64,000 bases of DNA from Theobroma cacao (GCF_000208745.1 NC_030855.1:20048842-20112841); one strand, 5' to 3'; shown: positions 24,585 through 37,500, counted from the first letter of the stretch. The notes: generated from the sequence alone by a model not told the origin. Translations and numbers: made by a program.

Positions 24585-25339
24585 ACAATTGAAGAGGGAA
24601 AAAAACAGTCTTATTTGCCATAAATGATCGAGTCGTTAATTGTAGGGCCTTTACTTAAATAATTCAAGAATATTCTTTATTTTTCCATAATTAGTTAAAT
24701 TTAAATTGAAGATTTTTTTTTTGGATAAAAGATGTGATTACCAACTGCTAAATATATGAATTACGAAAATATTATTTGTTTCATTGTCTTTCTTTCAATG
24801 TTTTTGTCTCACCTAATATAATAATAATTTATTGATTTTATTATAATATCTTATTTATAAATTATTGATATATTAAAGAATTAATAGATTTTACCTTTAA
24901 ATTATTTAATAATTCCATATTAGTGTGAGAGAATACAAATATTTAAGACAAATAACATAACTCTATAAATTATTATAGACAAACAGTACCTACTTGATGA
25001 TTGGGGGAGCCATTTATACATGACTGAAGTTATCAATTTGTCGGTGCTATATTTTCTCCCTCAACAAATGTTCTAATGCCATATTGTCCCCCTTCGATTA
25101 GGTCCCATCATCCAACACACCTTTTTTCTTTCTTTTTTTTTCCTAGAGACAAGCAAATTTACCTATTTTTATAGTATAAGGTAAACTATAGGAATAAACC
25201 TTTCGACAAAGCAAGGGTTTCTCTTTTTGATAGGTTTCTTTAGACATCAAAGGTTAGGATTTAAAGATGAAAGCATCTTCATCTTTTGAAACATCTACTT
25301 GGTTTATCAAAACTTATGGTTAAATCACTAAAATTAGGC
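23749..25339. other. AT-rich intergenic, LOX 5' flank
   Basis: No gene seen. It holds a (TA)n array at 24554-24582, short direct repeats such as TAATAAAAAATTATTTTT near 24340-24375, and generally AT-rich DNA. Confidence 0.5.
24554..24582. repeat. (TA)n microsatellite
   Basis: Uninterrupted TA dinucleotides for about 29 bases. Confidence 0.95.
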
Positions 25340-25755
25340 ATAACGTTTAAAAAAGTCCTTAAATTATTTAAAAAAATTTAAATAAAATTTTATTTTTTAT
25401 TACATTATATTTTTATTTTAGATTAATCAAAATTATTGTTATTTCATGTATATATGATGTTGACTTGATTTTGATATGAAAAGTGAAAAATGTGATAATT
25501 ATATCATTATATTTCATTAATATGTTACGTCATTATCTATTATAACATATCAATATATCACTTTAATATCATGTTAGTGTCATGTGACATATAATTATAA
25601 ATAATATGTTGATTAAATTAACTACTAATTATTATTTGACTCAAAATAAAAATAAAAAAATTTTGATTCAAAATAAAAAAATCAAGAGTTTGATTGAACG
25701 TAATAAAAATATAAAAAATTTAATTGAATATTTTAAAATTTTTTAAAAATATTAT
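25340..25755. mobile_element. Foldback MITE-like element, copy 2
   Basis: Same family as 500-1022. The outer arm 'AAAAAAGTCCTTAAATTATT' and the inner stretches 'TTATTACATTATAT' and 'GATTGAACGTAATAAAAATA' are inverted relative to each other and match the first copy's arms. The centre is rich in ATATG/CATAT words, as in the first copy. No coding capacity. Confidence 0.5.
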
Positions 25756-27172
25756 GTTTTAAAATTACCATAATTAAATCAGTCTTTCTATTGCTATAAA
25801 AATATTTATAATTAAGCCAAGAAAGAGCAACAAAAAATCTTTAGTCATGTTGTGGAATACAAAATGTGAACAACATCATACACAATTGAGGTAAAATTGT
25901 GCGGACAGGATTTACCAACGCAGGACATGGACCGCCTTATAGTACAGAATGGAGTCCACTTTAATTTGGAGTGGGGCGGGAGCCAGCCTTCATCTTATCA
26001 AAAAAGGAAAAAATACAACATAATTTTGCAACAAGGGGGTGTTGCTGTTCGTCTCCTTTTATATTAAAAATTCAGCCTGGCATTAATGGTTATGGCCACC
26101 CATTGCCAACATTAAGCTAGTAGCTAGGCGAGTTGTTGGCTTTGAATTAGTTTTTGAAGGTATTTGATTTTTTTAAAGGTTTAATATATATGTAGGTTCT
26201 ACATCACTCCATCGATTTGGGCCCTGCATTGTCATGTCGGTTGGGATATTTTTAAGCTAATTACTTTTTAATTAGTTCAAATATCTATCGCATGAGCCGC
26301 ATTTTGTTGGTTGTTGGCATACACAGACAGACAAATATGTGTTTAATTAGTACATTTTAATTTCAATTAAAAGATTATTAATTTTGTTGATGCCAGTGGA
26401 AGTAAAATTATGGAGGGCATTGTAGGACTGGACTTCACTATAATAATAATTAGCAACAATTTAAGGCGTGCTGAAATTGTTTAGTAGGTCTGCATATGTA
26501 AGCATAAAAAAGAGTCCGCAAATTGTAGCCAAAAGAAATAGAATAAACAAGTCTGGAAAGTTCACTGCGGACTGCTAATCCATGTGCCGCCGGTTTGGTA
26601 GATACATATATTTTCCAAGCAGTGCTTTCCTGGGTGGTCTCTTTTATTACGACACTACTACTTATGAAATTTTTAAACCTTCATATTCAAATCTTATTAG
26701 TTTGTTTAATTTATTTATTGATTATTTTAGATGTCATAATTATATCATATATGTTTTTCATTTGGATTATATTTACTTTTATATATATATAATTTTATCA
26801 AAATATGGTTTATCTTTTCCTAAAATTCAAATTATTATAATTTATTATGATGAAATGAGAACAAAACAATTGTCTCCCAATTAAGGATATAATATATATA
26901 TATTTTATTTAATTTTCTATACACTAATTAATTACTACTGCAACAAAGCTTTTATCTGGCAACAAAGAAGATTACTTGGTCAATCTTGGAGCCAGAAAAA
27001 ATTCAGTTTTATATATATATATANNNNNNNNNNNNNNNNNNNNNNNNNNNNNNNNNNNNNNNNNNNNNNNNNNNNNNNNNNNNNNNNNNNNNNNNNNNNN
27101 NNNNNNNNNNNNNNNNNNNNNNNNNNNNNNNNNNNNNNNNNNNNNNNNNNNNNNNTTCAGTTTTATATATAT

Positions 27173-27221
<49 letters not shown>

Positions 27222-28990
27222 GGGAAACTAGCAGAAGCATTAAACAAAAGATTAATTGTGCATAAAAATTTTAAAAAATAGCTTTGTTTTAGTTTTTTTA
27301 ATGAATTTTAATTAGTAGTTTAGTAACTTTTAACAATAAATATCATGTGAAAGTCTCATTGGGTAGTTAGGTGGGAGCTTTGTTGGGTCTATTTTCATAT
27401 CCGTGTCCTACATTGTATTCAGCATTTTCTTTTTAAAGTTAACAATCATGTGATTATTTTTATACACGAGAGGAACGTTATGACTCAAACTTTATCCAAT
27501 CCTATCTCCATCATTTTTTGCTTTCCAAGTTTACATTAATTAATGTGATCTTCGTATTTATAATTTGATTTTTTATTTGTAAAAATTGGATGCATATAAT
27601 AACAAATTACTATTGACAATTTCTTGATAAGTTGACAGTATTTTGCTTCAAATCTGTAAAACTGACAAAAATAATAAATACTAAAGAAAAAAACAAAATA
27701 AAATAAGGGGGCCTAATAGAAAATTATTAGAAGTTGTGAGACGCTAGATGCATTGTGTGGTAGATAGGAGGCAGCATTAAAGCATGCAATGCCTAATGTC
27801 ATTGAGTATTGTTTAATGGTCTACTACTCCAAATCTCTCAACTTCCCACCCACAAACTTGTTTATAATTTGCCAGCTTCATTAAATATCATCACTTTCTA
27901 GAGCATCTTTCTTTCAAAGACACAGAACACTTGGAACTTGAATGAGAGAAGATTGTGTAGGTAGTTTAATTAATTAAGTATTTTTTTTTTGCCTAATAAC
28001 GTAAAATCGTAAGCTAGTCAATTATAATCTTTAATTCTCTTAAGTTTTAGACTGTTTCCTTATTTCCTTAATCTTTGGTTTTGGACCCAGTATGTAGGAA
28101 GCAATCAACGAGAAAAATCTGTTGGCCTTCACCACTCGTCGCCACTGGTTTTCCCATGTATAAAATTGAAGTTTCAACTACCCAACAAATATTTTACCAT
28201 ATTTTATAAAATCAGCAATGAAGAGGACTAGTGCTAGTCCTCCCTTTGAGTAATATTAACGATCGGAAGAGGTTTGACAGTACATAGATTATATGTTAGA
28301 CATACAAACCACAGATTTGTACAAGGAGCTAGATTTTCCTTGAACTCTTTTTGACCACTGTGTTCTTTTCAAATTAGTCTTGTGATTAAATATACATTGA
28401 ACTAACCAAAAGAGTAACGAAGAAAAGGAGGCAACATCCTCATTTTTTTTTAATTTTTAAATTAATTGCTTTAGCTTGACCAGTAGCTAACCGTGATTTC
28501 TATGCTTGCTGCCAAATTCTTTTATATGACATGTTGGTCGCAGCGTGGAAAACAAGATCAATTTTTGTAGAGTCCAGATGAAGCAGAAACCTACCCATAC
28601 AAAGTAATAAGCAACAAGTAATTGACTAATCTACATTCTAATCTTTGAGTATTCTTGACTTTGTTTTTGGACCAAAGATTTTATATATATATTCCCAACT
28701 TTCATATAGATAGTAATACTTTTCTTTTTCCTTATTTTTGAATGTTAGTCTTCAAATATATATTCATAAGACAGTCTAAAGTCATCACACCATGATATCA
28801 TAGTGCATTTCGTTCACATTGTTGGTTCAACTCTCATATATATTACATTACTCTCAAAATATAAAAGATTGTACATGAACATTTACTTTAATGATGATAC
28901 ATGTACTTTTTATTTAAAGAGCTCAGTTTGCATTCTCTTTTGTTCTTATTAAAAAAGAAAATATTATTAAAATCTAATATGTTCAGAAGG
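25756..28990. other. AT-rich intergenic with assembly gap
   Basis: No supported gene. The ORF at 26582-26884 is AT-biased and shows no domain. ORFs bridging the N run are artefacts. TA arrays surround the gap at 27024-27155. The rest is AT-rich and shows nothing recognisable. Confidence 0.5.
27024..27155. other. Assembly gap (132 N)
   Basis: The gap sits in a (TA)n array. The same word TTCAGTTTTATATATATATA occurs immediately before it (27002-27021) and after it (27156-27175), so the true sequence may be one longer TA array rather than a gap of this size. Confidence 0.95.
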
Positions 28991-29895
28991 AGCCTAAGCA
29001 ATGTTTATAATTCTTAATTAATTTTATACATTTTGAAGATTAAAATTTAAAATTTCTCGTATCGATTGATGTTCATAGGCCCAAAAAATTGACAAGTCAA
29101 AATATTGGACCGTATAATTTGATTTGCAGATGACCAATAATCTAACAGAACAAGGAAAAACTCTCTGCCTTCTTCTTTCCCCTTTTTCTCCCTCTAACTT
29201 GTCAAAATGAAAATGCTCTGAAAATCTTGAGCGAACGACCAATTCAAGGCCTTAATTTAATGACGAAGACAAATTCAGTACATTGACCGGAAAAGTCAAA
29301 GTAATACCGAACAGCACCGTCCTAGAAAGCCCTGAGAGTGAGACTGACCAGGGAAAAAAAAAAAAACAGCTACTCGTGGTAACCACTAGAATGACCAAAT
29401 TGCCCACTAGAAGTGGGCGGCTGGACCGTACTGTCCGCTATATCTACGGTGGGTATTGGGCCACCGGCCTAAGGCCTCTGTTGTCCTGAAGCAGCGGATT
29501 ATTGGGTGTGAGGGACCACAGAGATTTTATGGGCCCTACAATTACTGATGATCATCAATCACCGTCGAGGTTCAACATGTTGTTTACCCTTAAATTTTTT
29601 TTTTTGTTAAAGAGAATATTTTTTTTTTCTTTACAGAATGTTACAATCGGTAGAGTTATATGTGTAACCGATGCTCCACGTAGGCACAAGAAATAGCAGC
29701 TGATGAAGCCTCCATAGCTAGCATGCATGTTTCACAAGGTGAATGCCCTATCAGCTTTATTTTCTCCGCTTACCAATCTTAAACCACACAAATTCTAAAT
29801 AAAAAAATAACGTAAATTGTGAGCCAGGGGAAGGGAAAGCTGTGCCCTTTAAAGCGACAAATCAAATTTCAAAGGTGAGAGCCATAAAGTGTAAC
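28991..29895. other. Region upstream of the tandem array, mixed composition
   Basis: No supported gene. About 29220-29560 is noticeably more GC-rich and has a 68-codon plus-strand ORF (29283-29489) without a recognisable domain; it could be promoter or non-coding transcript sequence. About 29066-29104 (GTTCATAGGC...) recurs at the start of array copy 3 (51366-51400). Confidence 0.4.
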
Positions 29896-31465
29896 ATTTT
29901 CTAGAGGCGTTGCAAATTTTGACCTAAGATCAGTAACTAAAGTTAAGTATGATAGAGCGACATGTTGTTTAAATTAATCATATACAAATCCAATAGCATT
30001 CTTTTAATTTCTCCTGCTAGTCAAATTAGGTATCGAGATGATTGCATGTTTATATTAGAAGAATCAAAACCTTTGAAAAATTTACCTAATATAACTATTT
30101 TCACCATCACATATATATACTGACTGATGGTAAACATTGAACTATCATTAATTCTTTTTATTACATTCAAATCCTTGTCTATCTTTCCTACCATTAAGTC
30201 TACATTAGAAGGATTAATTGTTTAGGATCACACGCCCACCTTATCAGAGACAAAAAGAAATTTAAATATGATTTTTTTTTAATATTAGAAGAAAAAGATT
30301 CAAATTTTACTCTTTCAATAGAGAGATTATACATTAATCAATAAATTAAATATTTAGATACGTAATTCTAAAATAAACAATAGTTATCAATCAATTTATA
30401 TCATTAACTCTTTACAAGACTATGAATATAGCTATGAGATTGCACTCCCACTTGGTTTTATAGCTACTCAAAAAAGCACACAGCAAAGTTTTTGATTATT
30501 TTCTCACAGATTTATTTCTCTACGAAACTGTATGGGATGGATAAAGGCCATTCAAACATGTATAGGTTCTAGGTTGTATAGCCGTAAATCTGCAAATCTA
30601 TCAACGTTTGACAATTCTATTCATAAATATAGTTGAGTAGATGATTATCTTTTATAAAATGGACCGATTTCAGAATTCTTATAATATGCCTTTATTCATG
30701 TTGGACTTAAATAAATGGTTGGGTCGTTTTCGATTAATCTAAAATTTTAAAATAATTGATAATTAACGTAATTTTAATTATATAGTATTAAAGTTATTGA
30801 GTTCGAATTTTTAAAAAACACGTCTTCTTTCTACTAATATTTCATTATCAAAGTTGTCCATTAGACTGTGTAATACTTTAATTTTTTTTTCATGTCTACA
30901 CAAAAATTCATTAATTATTAACTCGACTTTAATGTGAAAATGTGTTAAAATTAAAATATAATACTCAAGACATTTTCTATCTATTTAAATTTTTGGGTTA
31001 ATAGGTAACCCATTTTCGTAGTCTGAACAGTATGTGTATATTAGGGTTCCAAATTCTAAAGAATCAGATGTATATACGATTCTTTAGAATAAATATTCTT
31101 AGAGAAAAGAGAAAGCATGAGAACCTCTGCACTAATGTTTGGAAGAATATATGCAAAGCTGTCAGGAACTCTGGTTTCTCTTATTTGATGTGACAACTAA
31201 AGCAAAAAGGCAAGGATGTTAATCTATTTCTCGTAACATCAGTCGTAAAATTTTCTTTAATCGTTCTATCTCTACCATTTAATATAACTATTCAATTGCT
31301 TGGTCAAAGGGCAAGATTCAAGTTTTCAATTGCTTGGTCATTAACGGCAAGCCATTCCCTCCCTACTCCTAGGCAATAGCTTTTCTTTTATTTGGTTTGG
31401 TTTTTAGTATGAAATAACCATTCATTAGGAACGTGTGGAAATCGATTATCAAGCATGCATTGATA

Positions 31466-31708
31466 TTAATTTGTACTACATATAAGAGAAAGATGCATTG
31501 GATGAATGTGGATTAATCCTCGTTTCTGGAGATCATTGGTAACTTCATTACTGTTAATTACTTTCCTAGCGGCAAGGATGGGGCTGTGCAGGGCTGGAGA
31601 GCCAGGAAAGGGGTAGGCTTTCATTTTAATAAGGTCTACCGTTCTAGCGTTGTTGGATTTCTTTTGGGATGCCGGCCCAATGGTAACTGAGTTCCTGATC
31701 TTGTCCAA
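31466..31708 (-). other. Short ORF shared by array copies 1 and 3
   Basis: The 80-codon minus-strand ORF includes 'RNSVTIGPASQKKSNNART' and has an alignable partner at 52187-52507 (106 codons) in copy 3, which stays open through several substitutions. An additional short ORF on the same strand at 31808-32059 ends near a GTAACT donor-like site but is stopped in copy 3. I recognise no domain. It may be a decayed gene fragment or chance. Confidence 0.25.
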
Positions 31709-32522
31709 AACCTAACCAACTTCACAGTTACTCTACTATTGAAAAATTGGCATTGGGTCGGATTTATCAATACTGGAGATTCAAAAAAATTATAAATATT
31801 TCAATTATTAGTAAATTAACATATGAAGACTCCGTTTCTTAGAGTTGAAAGAAGAAAATAAAAAAGAAAAAAAATCCAAACCTAATTTTGCTAAACAAAG
31901 GTATTTATTTATAATATAGCTTTTGATTTTTGAAGTTACCTTTATAAATGAAATCCCAATTGAAATCCTGCAACCAAACTCAGCTTTGTGTATATTCCAA
32001 TTGCCTGCTGAGGTTGCCACCAATCCATCTTTGATCTTTGTCGAAGAATAGGCAGGCATTTAAAATTAGGCCAATAATATATATATATATATATTTATGC
32101 CCTTTGCTTTACCAGCAGGTTAATTGTTCAAACATTTCCTAGCAAATCGCACTAAGATTAATTTGAGACTTAATATGCAAAAGACAAATAAAAGTAAAGA
32201 AAAAAAAATGAGAAGTTTGTAATAACACAGTATTATTATATCATTAATAATAAGAAGATAAAGTTTGTGCTACTTGCTACACACCATTATAGAGCTTGCA
32301 AGTAGGCAAAGTTGCAGACGAAATTGTAAAAGCTTAAACTAAAAACAGAGGGTTTTATTTTATTATTATTATGTTGTTGGACAGCTTAAAGAAACAGACA
32401 CAGTTATTTAACTAAGTTCCACCATATACATGGTTGGATATGCAAACATGCTAGACAATTATTAAAATCCCCCATAGCCGATCCAACAAGAGTTTGCTGA
32501 TAGAAAACCTGATCCATCCCAC

Positions 32523-32795
32523 TCAAGCGTCTTCCCCATAACCTTTTTGCAGAGCATATTGCACAAGAGAATTCATCTCCTCATCTCCGCGTATGACATT
32601 GTCTTTATTTTTATCAGCATAATTCATCGCCTCTTCAGTTTCCTTGTGAGGCATTTTTGCTCCTAGATGTTCAAAAGCCTCCCTGAGCTGAGAGTTGTTC
32701 AGGCTGCCCCCCTTAGCATAACTATTAAACACTCCTTCCAATTTTTTTTTCAATGCATCAGCACTTTGACCACTGCGCTGAGAAAACTGTGCCAT
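32523..32795 (-). CDS. Small EF-hand calcium-binding protein, copy 1
   Basis: A single-exon 90-aa protein, presumably a cytosolic calcium sensor or buffer. The C-terminal EF-hand loop at residues 61-72 is DKNKDNVIRGDE, with D1, N3, D5, I8 and E12 in canonical positions, so it should bind calcium. The N-terminal half (about 16-45) looks like a helix pair around a degenerate loop (YAKGGSLNNSQL) lacking calcium ligands. The length is half that of calmodulin-like proteins. A TATA box lies at 32901-32910. A paralogue at 53347-53613 (copy 3) has the same promoter and C-terminus but a different N-terminus. The partner protein is unknown. Confidence 0.85.
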   Translation of the reverse strand: MAQFSQRSGQSADALKKKLEGVFNSYAKGGSLNNSQLREAFEHLGAKMPHKETEEAMNYADKNKDNVIRGDEEMNSLVQYALQKGYGEDA

Positions 32796-32900
32796 CGCGA
32801 TACAAGCTTGCTTTGTATTGTTTGAAAGTTTAGGAAGGGAGAGATAGGCTCTTCACTACTCTTCTGCTTGGTTTATTTTCCTTGCATGCAATTTAACTTG

Positions 32901-32910
32901 TTTATATAGA
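32901..32910 (-). promoter_or_regulatory. TATA box of EF-hand gene, copy 1
   Basis: The minus strand reads TCTATATAAA about 105-115 bp upstream of the ATG. The same site is kept in copy 3 at 53720-53729, with nearly identical flanks. Confidence 0.6.
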
Positions 32911-33006
32911 CCGAAAACGCGAATAAGAATATGTTATAGGAGGGGAATAAAACATTTTTTTATGTTGGTGGGCTTAAAGTATGATTTAGACTGAAAGCAA
33001 AGAATA

Positions 33007-33027
33007 TATATATATATATATATATGT
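33007..33027. repeat. (TA)n microsatellite in module A
   Basis: A TA run present in copy 1, and in copy 3 at about 53821-53847 with a different repeat number. Confidence 0.9.
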
Positions 33028-34308
33028 TTTTTTTTCCTTCTTTCTTCACACCCGTTGTCCTTAAATTGTTTGAGTTGATCACTGCTACTCCACCCAAAGG
33101 CGTCTATCGATTCGCTCTTCTGAGACACAACTCTCAAATTGTAAGGACCATTGAAGGCCAATCTCATGGTTTATATTCCCAGAGGATTGGATTGGTTCGA
33201 TTAAGAATATTCTTAATATGTCAATTTCTTCTTCACTGCTTCGGCCTAGAAACCACAGATTGAAAAATGCTAAGCCGAAGGATAGTAGCCTTCTCGCCTC
33301 TCCCTTGGCTTCCTTCCAGATTTATCAAAAATTTGTAATTAGTTAATTTTGCTGAGAAAAGTCATTTTGGTAATTCATTTGCAATATTTTCCACTTTGCC
33401 ATACAATATTCAAGTTCAATCATTTTGTTTTAAAATTTTTTTATGAACCAATTCAATTACCTTCTTTTCGATGGAATGACATGAATTACAAGTAAAGATT
33501 TCAATTACAATTAAACAATTTTCTTATATATTACATAGAACATGAAAGAAATCAAATAAATAAACCAACTAATTAGATAAATCATTATATATCAAATTAC
33601 ACTGAATTTCTAAAGCCAATTAACAATAATGACTTTTTCCATCAAAAACGAATCATTTAATAAGAGCTTAATTAATTAGTGATTGATTATTAAATTACTT
33701 GCACTATAATTTAGTAGCATATATATTATCATAATTTTTTAACCTAGAAGAGTTTGAAAGCTTTTGTTTATTTATATTTAATTTATAAAATATTATGACA
33801 CCCCATGCTTTTTTTTGTCTTCAATCAACAAAAAAGTGCTTGGCTGAAATGGGTCGCCATATTCTCCTCAGGGCTCTTCGCACGTACCAAAATACCGGAA
33901 ATGCTTTGTCATGGCAATAACGTAATAATGCTGTCCACAGGAAGGCGAATTTGAGATAAGCTAGACTCTTTTCTTGTTAATTTCTCTTATCACCATCGCA
34001 GCATCACTTTCAACCTTTACGATTCTTTCTGATCTCTTTCCCATGGGAAAGATTCCAGGCTTGCCGAAACAAGAGCAGACAGATATGTATTCCGTTTCCC
34101 TTCCTTTTAAGCCTGTATTCCTTTGTGCTGAGTATAATTTCCTCCACTTTTTTGACTAGGGAATCCCATGACTACTAGTCAAATGTGGGATATGTTAGAA
34201 CGTCGTTTGCTGTGTCATTCTTTCTAATAAAACCTCATTTCAGATAGCCAAATAATTAAAAGGGTATGTACTCATTGATCCATGCAGTACTTCATCATCA
34301 ACTATACC

Positions 34309-34482
34309 ATGAGAAGGAAAATTGCAGAAAAGATCCACGAGCATGGAGAATCAGAATACCTTGCTCTCTCTCCTGTTGGCTGGATACAGAATCGTAACGT
34401 CAAAAAGTACTGTGTATTTCATGACTGTATTTCACAAAAAAATTTTTCCTTCCGGAGAACAGACCATACAATGTGTATATAG
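34309..34482 (+). CDS. Possible small protein or exon, conserved in array copy 3
   Basis: A 57-codon ORF (starting MRRKIAEKIHEHG, ending RTDHTMCI) differs from its counterpart at 55149-55322 by one base in 174, while the adjoining about 150 bases upstream and 76 downstream show about 6 and 5 differences. This local conservation suggests a selected exon, short peptide or recent gene conversion. No domain was recognised. In copy 2 the segment is deleted. It could equally be a non-coding conserved element. Confidence 0.35.
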   Translation: MRRKIAEKIHEHGESEYLALSPVGWIQNRNVKKYCVFHDCISQKNFSFRRTDHTMCI

Positions 34483-34558
34483 TCACATCTTATGAATTGG
34501 AGCAAGAATTGTGAGATTTTGACAGCTATGTTCGACTTCTACATTGTGTTTTCCTGGG

Positions 34559-37500
34559 TGCAGACACCTACCAAGGACCTCAAATATATTATTAAAAAAA
34601 AATATATAAATAAATAAATCAATAATAGAAAAAGAATAAAAAGTAATAATAATAATAATAAAAAGGAATAGAGAAGGAAAAAGACTGAACGTTTGCTCAA
34701 CGTCCCTCTCCAGGCCTATGGCCACCCTAGGTTTCTAATTATCACCACGGGCAACAGACATTTGATGGCCCTGGAAGCAGCCGGACTTGGGAGAGGAGGG
34801 GTCACCTCCGGCTGCCACACTCAAGCATCCTGTTGCCAGGAGTCTTGTGAAATCATGCCCAGAAGAGCATGATTTCACTATTGAGACTATAAAAACGAAG
34901 GACGCCGGATTGCAAAAAGGAGGAAGGGAGGAGAAATTTTTCAAAAAAAATCCAGAGAGTGATTTAAACAAAAAATCTAGCAACTAAAAATCCCAGAACA
35001 GTACCCAAAAATCCTAGTTTTTCACTCTAGCAGCCGGTGAAATACCCAACAAATCACAAAAAAAAAACAAAAAATACCCTAATTTCTACGAACTGAAACC
35101 ACAATCAACGCCACAAGAAAAAAAGAACCCAAAAAAGAAGAGCCAAGGAAACATAAAAAACAGAGAGCCAATCTTTTTTTTTTTTTTAAAAAGGAGATGT
35201 GAGGAAATGAGTTTTGTGGGGGAAATGAGTGTGGGAGTGAAAGGATGGTTTGGGTAGCGTGAGAAGGAGAGAAAGTTGATGTTTTGGTGTGAGTAAGGTT
35301 GAAATCAAGAGAGGAGACGAGAGGAGTTTGAGAGAAAGAGGGAAGGTTGAAAATCGTGTAGAGAGAAGGGGAAAGGAACGGCAGCTAGAGAGAGAAAATG
35401 GAAGGGAGAAAAACAAAAGGGAGCTTTTATAGTTAGGGTTTAGGTGTTTTAGTGCCAAAACAACGTCGATTTGGGGTATTCTGAAGCCATTACAACAAGC
35501 ACCAAGCGGTGTGTTTTGAAGTCTGGTGGTTGGCAATCCGTGGGTCTCATGCTTATACCAAGCCCACGTGTTTTTAAACCTATTGTTTTTGGGCTTCTTG
35601 TCAAGCATAAGGTAAATCTCTTGGATCATTTCATTTTTTGTATTTAGGTTATTGTTTTGCACTTTGACGGTTGAATTTTGTGTGATTTGTTGTATTGGTT
35701 AAGTTTATTATGTTTTTTGTAAATATAAAAATATATATTTTCTGAAAATATGATGGAGTGCAAATATATATATTTTTGGGTCCAAAGATTAGGAAATTGA
35801 AATGAACAAAAAACTAAAAATAATAATAATAAAATGCATAGCTACAAAAAACATAAATTTAGATGAATAAAAAATTAAAAAATATATTTTTATTAAGGAA
35901 GATTTAGTTTGTTTTCAAAAAATAATAATAATATATGTGGAGAAATAAACATTTGAATGCAAGGACATAGATTTAGATAGGATATGTATATAAAAAGTAA
36001 GGAAAATAGAGAAGAAAGTATCTTAGTCAAAATAAATTAGGTTAGTAAACAAAATGAAAAATGTTTAGTCAAGCAAGTACAAAAATATATATATTTGGTC
36101 ATGGAAAATAGGTTAGGTGAATTAGCAAAAATAGGAAAAGTATTTATTTCCAAAAAGATAGAAAAATGATAGTAATAATAATAAAATATATATTTTGGAT
36201 CAATAATTATAGTTAGGAAAGTTTCTAGGTTTGGTCTAAAAAATCTATAAATAAATAAAAAAAATAAAATAAAAGAATAAGACCTAGTATAAAATTATTA
36301 AGTATAACATATAATGTTTGACTTTGAATCAATACTGATGATGAGATGTCCATTCGGAACGTAAGAAGTCACAATTTCGAATAAATTTTTTTAGGTAAGG
36401 GATTTTGATTAAGACTCTATCAGTACGATGGGAGGGTTTTAATTTTGAATTTGTATGTCCCTAATTTTAAATAAATAAAAATTATATATACTTAATTACC
36501 AATAAGTCAAAATATAAAAACAAAAGAAATAAGGAAATGATGATAGCCATAAATATGGTAATAGTAATAATAAATGCAAAAAAGGTGGATAAAATATATA
36601 CATGAGGATATAAAAGAATATAGGATTATATAAGACAATGAGATTCATGATGATAAATAACTAACAAAAAATCAAAATTCAAAAAATAATAATAAATTCA
36701 CCATAGTGGTGGATACGGCTAAAATATAAAGACAAATACATATAAACATAAAAAAAAAATTTTGTAAGAAGGTAAAAGAAAACCATGGTTAGTCAAAAAG
36801 AATTTTGGTTAAAAAAAAACATATGCATAAATGATAATAACTATGAATCAAAATAGTTGGTTTAAAAATATGATTTTTAGGAAAGTATATGTAGTAAGAT
36901 AAATAAGTGTTCACTTAGCAAAATACACAATGAAAATAAAAGTGGTTATATAGGAACAATAAGTAAATATAAAATATTCGTTCATGGTATATATGCATAC
37001 ATGGAGAAATAATAAAATTTTTAAAAATAAGCAACAAATATTAGAATTTATGAGTGCATTACTTATCATTGTTGCATTGTTAAATGTCATGGCATATAGA
37101 CATATTCTGTATACGAGAATAAACCCTGATGATGGTACTTTCTGAGGGAGCTTGCGAAGGTGAAAATATACTTCCGAGTCCCACTAGTGTGATGGAAGGG
37201 CTCGAAGAATATTTTTAATAAAGGCTTCCGATTGTAGTAGGTTTGCATTCATGAAAAAATATCATTTTTACTTGCAAATGATTACCCCGATGATGAGATA
37301 TACTCATTAAACTTGCGAAGGCGAGTTTCTCTAGTAATTTCTTAGGTAAGAGGATATTCTCATATCCCACCAGTATGATGGACGGATTCAGGAAATATCC
37401 TCAATAAAAGGTTCCGTTTAGCATTACTCAGATTTTGTGCTATGCATTTCATAATCATAACATGCACACGTCACATTCGCAAAACCAAATAGAGTATTTT

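Larger units (their letters stand above)
29896..34558. repeat. Array module A, copy 1 (most complete)
   Basis: This segment recurs at 38590-40243 (copy 2, internally and terminally deleted) and 51366-55405 (copy 3, lacking about 1.5 kb near the start). It starts ATTTTCTAGAGGCG and ends at a retrotransposon insertion point. It carries the intact EF-hand gene (minus, 32523-32795) with its promoter, plus two short ORFs shared with copy 3. Outside coding parts, copies 1 and 3 differ by only a few percent in stretches compared by eye. Confidence 0.9.

Noticed and set aside
26582..26884. 100-codon plus-strand ORF rich in Ile, Tyr and Phe
   Set aside because: AT-driven composition, no domain, overlaps another ORF of equal quality, and lies in intergenic DNA.
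26976..27231. ORFs running through the N gap
   Set aside because: The reading frame is carried by undetermined bases and TA repeats.
35186..35662. 158-codon minus-strand ORF
   Set aside because: It lies within the long solo LTR, downstream of its TATA-like site. The Ser/Leu/Pro-rich product reflects the CT-rich leader.
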